Shown piece by piece: positions 28,001-32,249 of a stretch of DNA of 32,249 bases. Below the pieces are notes generated by a model, which was not told where the DNA came from, did no database searches, and worked only from the letters and a program-made list of their open reading frames with translations. Position numbers and translations under genes: made by a program. Position 1 is the first letter of the stretch, and each line of letters opens with the position of its first letter. Source of the stretch: Anaerolineae bacterium (GTDB taxonomy: Bacteria > Chloroflexota > Anaerolineae > 4572-78 > J111). The stretch covers positions 1 to 32,249 of the forward strand of contig JAFGNV010000111.1 in NCBI GenBank assembly GCA_016926805.1, written 5' to 3'.

Positions 28001-30764
28001 TGGTGACCGCCGGTGATAGAATCAAATTGACTCCGCCAGCCAAGGCCAGAGAGGCTTCGCCGTGCCAGAGGCTCTGGCAGGCCAGATGAACGGCGACCAG
28101 CGATGAGGAGCAGGCTGTGTCGACCGCCATACTTGGCCCTTGAAAACCAAATATGTAGGAGATGCGGTTGGCCGCAATACTCAACGCGTTGCCGGTTCCG
28201 GCATAGGCGTCAATAGCGCCAAGATCATTGAGCTGATATTGGCCATACTCATTGCTGCTGATGCCAATGAAGACGCCGGTGTCGGTATCGACAAGCCGGT
28301 TGGGGACCTGCCCCGCGTCTTCCAACGCCTCCCAGGCCAATTCCAACAAAAGCCGTTGCTGAGGGTCCATCCGGCTTGCCTCGCGGGGCGAAATGCCAAA
28401 GAAACGGGCGTCGAACTGGTCGACATTGGCCAGAAAACCGCCCCAGCGGGTGTTCATTGTGCCCGCCGTGGCCGGGTCTGGATGGTAAAAGTCATCAAGA
28501 CGCCAGCGATCCGCCGGAACCTCGGTAATGGCATCAACGCCGTCACATAAAAGTTGCCAAAATGCATCGGCATCTTTGGCGCCAGGAAACCGGCAGGCCA
28601 GACCGATAATCGCAATAGGTTCCGCTTTGTGGTTTTCTGACTCTGGCGACGAAACCGTAGGTGCGGGTAACTCCAAAACCTCAATTTCTCTCCTTAGAAT
28701 CGCGGCACCCAGATGCCGGACCAAAGTCTCGACCGTCGGGTAGTCATAGAGCAGGGTGGGAGAAAGGGGGCAATCCAGCCACCGTTCAAGGTCGCCAGAC
28801 AAACTAACGGCCTGGACCGAATCTAAACCGTAATAAACGAAGGGCTGGCGGGGGTCAATTTCAGCAGGATTTATATTTGATCTTTCAGAGATTCGCGCGA
28901 TGAGCCAGGCCTGAATCTCGGCCATAGAATGAGATTCTATCTGAGCGCCTGGCGCTGGGGTGTCAACTGTTACCCCCGGCGTTTCACTCATCTCCGGCGA
29001 GGTTATCGCCGCCTGCCACTCACCGATAACTTGCAGCTTCCCGGCCAGGAAATCGGCCCGGCAGGCATGGCGTTTGATTTTGCCGCTGGAGGTTTTGGGG
29101 AGGCTCAAGGTTTGGATCAGGGTAATAGCATAAACCGGCAAGCTATGATGATCGGCAACGGCCTGACGGATAGCTCCTACCACTTCTACGACGTTTGGCT
29201 GGCGGTGGCGACGTTTTACTTCATACACAATCACCAGGCGTTCTTCGCCTGCAGATTCAACCGAAAAGGCCGCCCCACTGCCGGGTTGCAGCGCCGGGTG
29301 GGATTGTTCCACCGTCAGTTCAATATCCTGAGGGTAATAGTTGCGTCCCCGGATGATAATCAAATCTTTGAGGCGTCCCGTAACAAATAGTCTGCCCTCG
29401 TGTAAAAACCCCAAATCGCCGGTTCGTAGAAAAGGGCCTTCGCCGGTATCGGCGAGATACGCCTGAAACGTCTGCCGCGTTTCTTCTACCTGGCGCCAAT
29501 AGCCCTGGGTTACACTGGAACCGGATACCCAAATCTCACCCACCTGATGGGGTGGACATAGAGTCATCGTTTTGGGGTGGACAATCACAATCTTCTGATC
29601 CAGGAGAGTCTGGCCACAACTGACCAAAGAAAGCGCGGCGGTCTCAGCCGGCGATGCTTCAACTGCCTGATTCTGCTCGAGGGCGGTCTGATGCACGGTG
29701 CGCACCACGGGACGCTCCGGTCCCAATTCGCCAGAAACAATCAGCGTTGCTTCGGCCAACCCGTAACAGGGGTAAAACGCTTCGCGCCGGAACCCGTAAG
29801 GTTCAAACGCGGCGACAAATCGTTCCAAGGTGGTTTGGCGAACAGGCTCGGCGCCGCAAAACGCCAGTTGCCAACTGCTCAAATCCAGCGTTTCTCGTTG
29901 GTCGGGCGTGATTTTGTCGACACACAAGTTGTAGGCAAAATTGGGCGCACCGCTAATGGTGGCCCGGTAACGACTGATTGCCTGCAACCAACGCACCGGA
30001 CGCTGCAAAAAAGCAAGCGGCGACATGATGGTCGCATAAGCGCCAATGTACATCGGTTCCAGGATACTGCCCAGACCCATATCATGGTAAAGGGGTAGCC
30101 AGAAAACCCCCCTGTCTTCAGGCCCAATTGCAAAGGCGTGGCGAATCAGGTTAAGGTTACGCATAAAATTGCCGTGGCTGACCATGACCCCCTTGGGGGA
30201 GCCGGTAGAACCAGAGGTATACTGAAGCGAGGCCAGCGAGTCTGGGGTTGTGATTGGCGGCTGCCAATCTGCTGCTGCACCGCCGGGAAGATCATCGAAA
30301 GTCAGCCAGCGCAACGCTTTCAACTCCGGGGTGTGGGCAAACCGGCGTTCCAGGCTGGAGAAAATGGAGGGGGTGGTCAGGGCCACTACCGGTTGGGCAT
30401 CGGCCACAATGGCCTGAAGACGGGGGCTAGGGCGGTTGAGCCGGGGGGGATAGGCCGGAACCGCAATGTTTCCCCCGTACAAACAGCCAAAAAAAGCAGC
30501 CACATATTCCAGACCCGGCGGGTAGAGAATCAGAACCCGCTCCCCGGCTATGTTCAGACTCTGAAGCCAACCGCCGATAGCCCGGGCCTGTTGATCCAAT
30601 TCCTGATAGGTCAGATGGGCTTCTTCTACTTCACCATCTAATAAAAAGGTGTAGGCTCGCCAGTTGGGCTGGGACTGCGCTCGCCATTGGAGAAGGTCGA
30701 CCAGAGTAGGGGGAATAGGAGCAGCATCCGGCTCATCAGCCAGCTTAAAGAGACGTTTTTTCAT
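22047..30764 (-). CDS. Type I polyketide synthase subunit 1: FAAL-ACP-KS-AT-DH-ER-KR-ACP
   Basis: A 2905-residue synthase. The N-terminal fatty acyl-AMP ligase (about 1-590) has LQYTSGSTGSPKGVMVSHGN near 180-195 and GRLKDLIIIRGRNYYPQDIE, typical of FAALs that load a free fatty acid onto ACP. ACP1 has S649 (YYGLDSVQ). The KS (about 710-1140) has C885 and both histidine motifs. The AT (about 1250-1535) has S1343 in GHSMGE and VASH at 1443-1446. The DH (about 1600-1895) has H1646 and D1813. The ER (about 2160-2485) has HSAAGGVGLAAVQLA. The KR (about 2500-2690) has LITGGLGGLG, an LDD motif (B-type) and Y2652. ACP2 has S2814 (LGVDSLMA). The C-terminus (about 2865-2905, LDKLEQISEEEAEALL) is a docking helix. 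All sites look intact, so it should add one fully reduced extender unit to a fatty acid. No ribosome-binding site is evident before the ATG. Confidence 0.95.
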
Positions 30765-30802
30765 TAAAAACTATGTTCTGGCAAAAAAAGTAGTTTTGGG
30801 AC

Positions 30803-30831
30803 ATGTTACCTGAATCGGAAGATTAGTACAA
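30803..30831 (-). promoter_or_regulatory. Weak candidate promoter for the PKS operon
   Basis: On the minus strand, TTGTAC (30826-30831) is 17 bases before TAACAT (30803-30808, 4 of 6 matches). It gives a leader of about 33 nt. It overlaps the T-run of the upstream gene's terminator. The match is poor, and nothing better is seen in the 158-base gap. Confidence 0.2.
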
Positions 30832-30874
30832 AAAAAAACCCACCCCCTTCTGGCCGAATTAGAGGGGAGGGGTG
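30830..30874 (-). terminator. Intrinsic terminator after the last minus-strand gene
   Basis: Read on the minus strand, a GC-rich imperfect stem (CACCCCTCCCCTCT, 30861-30874, with AGAAGGGGGTGGG, 30839-30851) is followed by nine T's (30830-30838). It begins 49 bases past the stop of the 30923-32122 gene and upstream of the PKS operon. It should separate the two transcription units. Confidence 0.75.
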
Positions 30875-30922
30875 AAGCAGGGAATTTTGCCAATCTATGA
30901 GGCAGCCGAACCAGGATTTCTG

Positions 30923-32122
30923 TTAGGGTCTACCAAAGAGTTGATCTCGGATCACGGTTTGGGTCTGCACAGGGACAATATTTTTGGCTTCTTCAATTTT
31001 TTCTTCGTCCAGGCTCGACTGCCAGCGGAAACGGGCCACCAGGGTCATATTCAGAGCCGACTCTAAACTACGTTTTAACACTTTTAACTCGCTCTTGTTT
31101 AGAGCCGCGGCCTCGGCTAATTCGGCGAGGTACCGGCCCTCATGGGTATTGGTCAATAAATCTGAGGCGGCCCGCACTCCCACCTTTTCCAGAGACTCAA
31201 GTTGGTTCTGACTGGCGTACACCGTTAGAATGGCCTGGTCAATCCAATCGATAATCTGATTCACGGTAAAGGGAGTAGAAACAACCAGATCGGCCACGTT
31301 AGCCGCAGCCAGGTTCTGCACATTTTCAATACCTTCTTGTTTCAGGCGAGCCTGCTGCCAGATATTCAATCCCTCAACTTCCGACAGGTTAAGCTCTTTG
31401 GAGGGATTCCACCGTTGTTTCAGGATTGTTTGCGCGGTTGAAACCAGCCAGGTAAGCCCATGATCGGGGAAAAAGCCGATCACAAAAAGAATCACGGAAA
31501 CCAGAGCCAGGTTCACATCAAAAGACATCCCGGCTGCATTGTTGAGCGTACCCACGGCCACGCCGACAATAGCCCCAACCGTCATCGCCAGCCAGAGACG
31601 ATTGGCCACAAAGATGTAGATACTGGGCGTCAGGTCATAACTTAAAAAGCGGCGAAAGATCAGATGGACCGAATAAGTGTAAGCTCCGATGAAACCCCAA
31701 AATAGAATCCGTCCCGCCAAAATGCGCCTGGGAAAAACATCATCCATGCCAAAGATGTCGATGACTTCTTCTAACACCCCCGACCACAAACCGAATTGAA
31801 TGGCGTAAGGGTGGGCAATAGCGTAAACGATAAAGGTTAGCAAACAGGCCAGAAATACCGGCCAGATATAGTGCCGCAATCTGTATTCATTCACCACCGC
31901 ACTTTTCTGCGGGTCGACTAACTGCTCACTTTCCGCCACTTCTTCTCCGGCCAGTCCTTCTGTTTCGGTGTAGCCCAAAAGCTCAAGGGCTTGCCTTGCC
32001 CGATTGCGTTTGACCGGTTCTCGTACCCAGCGGTAGGCAACAAACGAAACAGCAATGAAAAACATGAGAGCGGTTACTTGCAGTAAAAATGCCAATAAGG
32101 TAGGTTGAGTTAAGTATCCCAT
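30923..32122 (-). CDS. Multi-TM membrane protein with helical C-terminal domain, family not recognised
   Basis: A 399-residue protein. One TM helix is near the N-terminus (about 6-30, LLAFLLQVTALMFFIAVSFV), followed by a charged cytoplasmic stretch (about 31-80). About five further TM segments follow (about 83-245, including YIWPVFLACLLTFIVYAIAH and VNLALVSVILFVIGFFPDHG). The soluble C-terminus (about 255-399) is helical: LSEVEGLNIWQQARLKQEGI, ENVQNLAAANVADLV and VGVRAASDLL look like helix-hairpin-helix or SAM-like units. I do not know the function. The start is ATG 32120-32122, with no clear ribosome-binding site and AT-rich sequence upstream. It precedes the PKS operon on the same strand, but a strong hairpin lies between them, so joint expression is unlikely. 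Confidence 0.75.
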   Translation of the reverse strand: MGYLTQPTLLAFLLQVTALMFFIAVSFVAYRWVREPVKRNRARQALELLGYTETEGLAGEEVAESEQLVDPQKSAVVNEYRLRHYIWPVFLACLLTFIVYAIAHPYAIQFGLWSGVLEEVIDIFGMDDVFPRRILAGRILFWGFIGAYTYSVHLIFRRFLSYDLTPSIYIFVANRLWLAMTVGAIVGVAVGTLNNAAGMSFDVNLALVSVILFVIGFFPDHGLTWLVSTAQTILKQRWNPSKELNLSEVEGLNIWQQARLKQEGIENVQNLAAANVADLVVSTPFTVNQIIDWIDQAILTVYASQNQLESLEKVGVRAASDLLTNTHEGRYLAELAEAAALNKSELKVLKRSLESALNMTLVARFRWQSSLDEEKIEEAKNIVPVQTQTVIRDQLFGRP

Positions 32123-32123
32123 A

Positions 32124-32141
32124 GTGTTTACATTTTAACAC
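32124..32141 (-). promoter_or_regulatory. AT-rich start region with small inverted repeat before the last gene
   Basis: An inverted repeat gtgtt/aacac (32124-32128 and 32137-32141) with an 8-base loop overlaps a minus-strand TAAAAT (32132-32137, 5 of 6 matches to a -10), just upstream of the ATG at 32122. The sequence from 32142 to the window end is markedly AT-rich and contains no gene that I can see. It may be a promoter/operator with a very short leader. Confidence 0.3.
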
Positions 32142-32249
32142 AAATTTTTTATTAAATAAAGATTAGCGTAACTTTTGTGCAACCAGAGTAAGAATCAAGA
32201 AAAAACGATAAAAAATAGAACTTTAACAATTTGCTCAAATATGAGATGC

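Overview
The window looks like one contig of a bacterial chromosome of moderately high GC. The best guess is a Chloroflexota (Anaerolineae-like) genome. This is inferred from the long Pro/Thr 'TPTP' stalks in three envelope proteins, the Calx-beta surface protein, the multi-TM GAF/coiled-coil histidine kinase and the general protein style. There is no rRNA, tRNA, CRISPR array, insertion sequence or phage gene.

Layout. Positions 1-5.2 kb hold housekeeping genes: the 3' end of an FtsK/SpoIIIE translocase (+), a PLP-dependent threonine/serine dehydratase (-), the tightly coupled yebC-ruvC-ruvA operon (+, overlaps of 1 and 4 nt) and mnmE (-), which converges on ruvA with a 2-nt gap. Positions 5.3-16.7 kb are an envelope and signalling block: a Cache-like/HAMP/PAS histidine kinase (+), a membrane-anchored Calx-beta protein on a Pro/Thr stalk (+), a two-gene minus-strand operon of an unusual histidine kinase (Gln in place of the phospho-acceptor His) followed by a LysM protein, and a lipoprotein lytic transglycosylase with a long TPR-like region (-). 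Positions 16.8-18.1 kb are a small plus-strand operon: a hotdog thioesterase, a HAD phosphatase and a 56-residue single-TM protein. Positions 18.1-30.8 kb are a two-gene type I polyketide synthase operon read on the minus strand. The last gene (30.9-32.1 kb, -) is an unrecognised multi-TM protein with a soluble helical C-terminus.

How the genes work together. PKS subunit 1 reads as FAAL-ACP-KS-AT-DH-ER-KR-ACP. Subunit 2 reads as docking-KS-DH-ACP-thioester reductase. A free fatty acid would be adenylated, loaded, extended once with full reduction, passed to a second KS module that has no AT and no KR, and released reductively as an aldehyde or alcohol. This predicts a long-chain lipid product. 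The AT-less second module and the Gln-substituted kinase next to wall-binding and wall-cleaving proteins are the two most unusual things here.

Regulation. Several start regions carry an extended -10 (TGn followed by a TATAAT-like box). The mnmE and Gln-kinase promoters share the identical 13-mer TTATGGTATAATG. Clear hairpin terminators follow ftsK, the Calx-beta gene and the last minus-strand gene. No stretch longer than 300 bases lacks a gene; the longest gap is the roughly 290-nt dehydratase-yebC region, which holds two promoters and a 31-nt palindrome.
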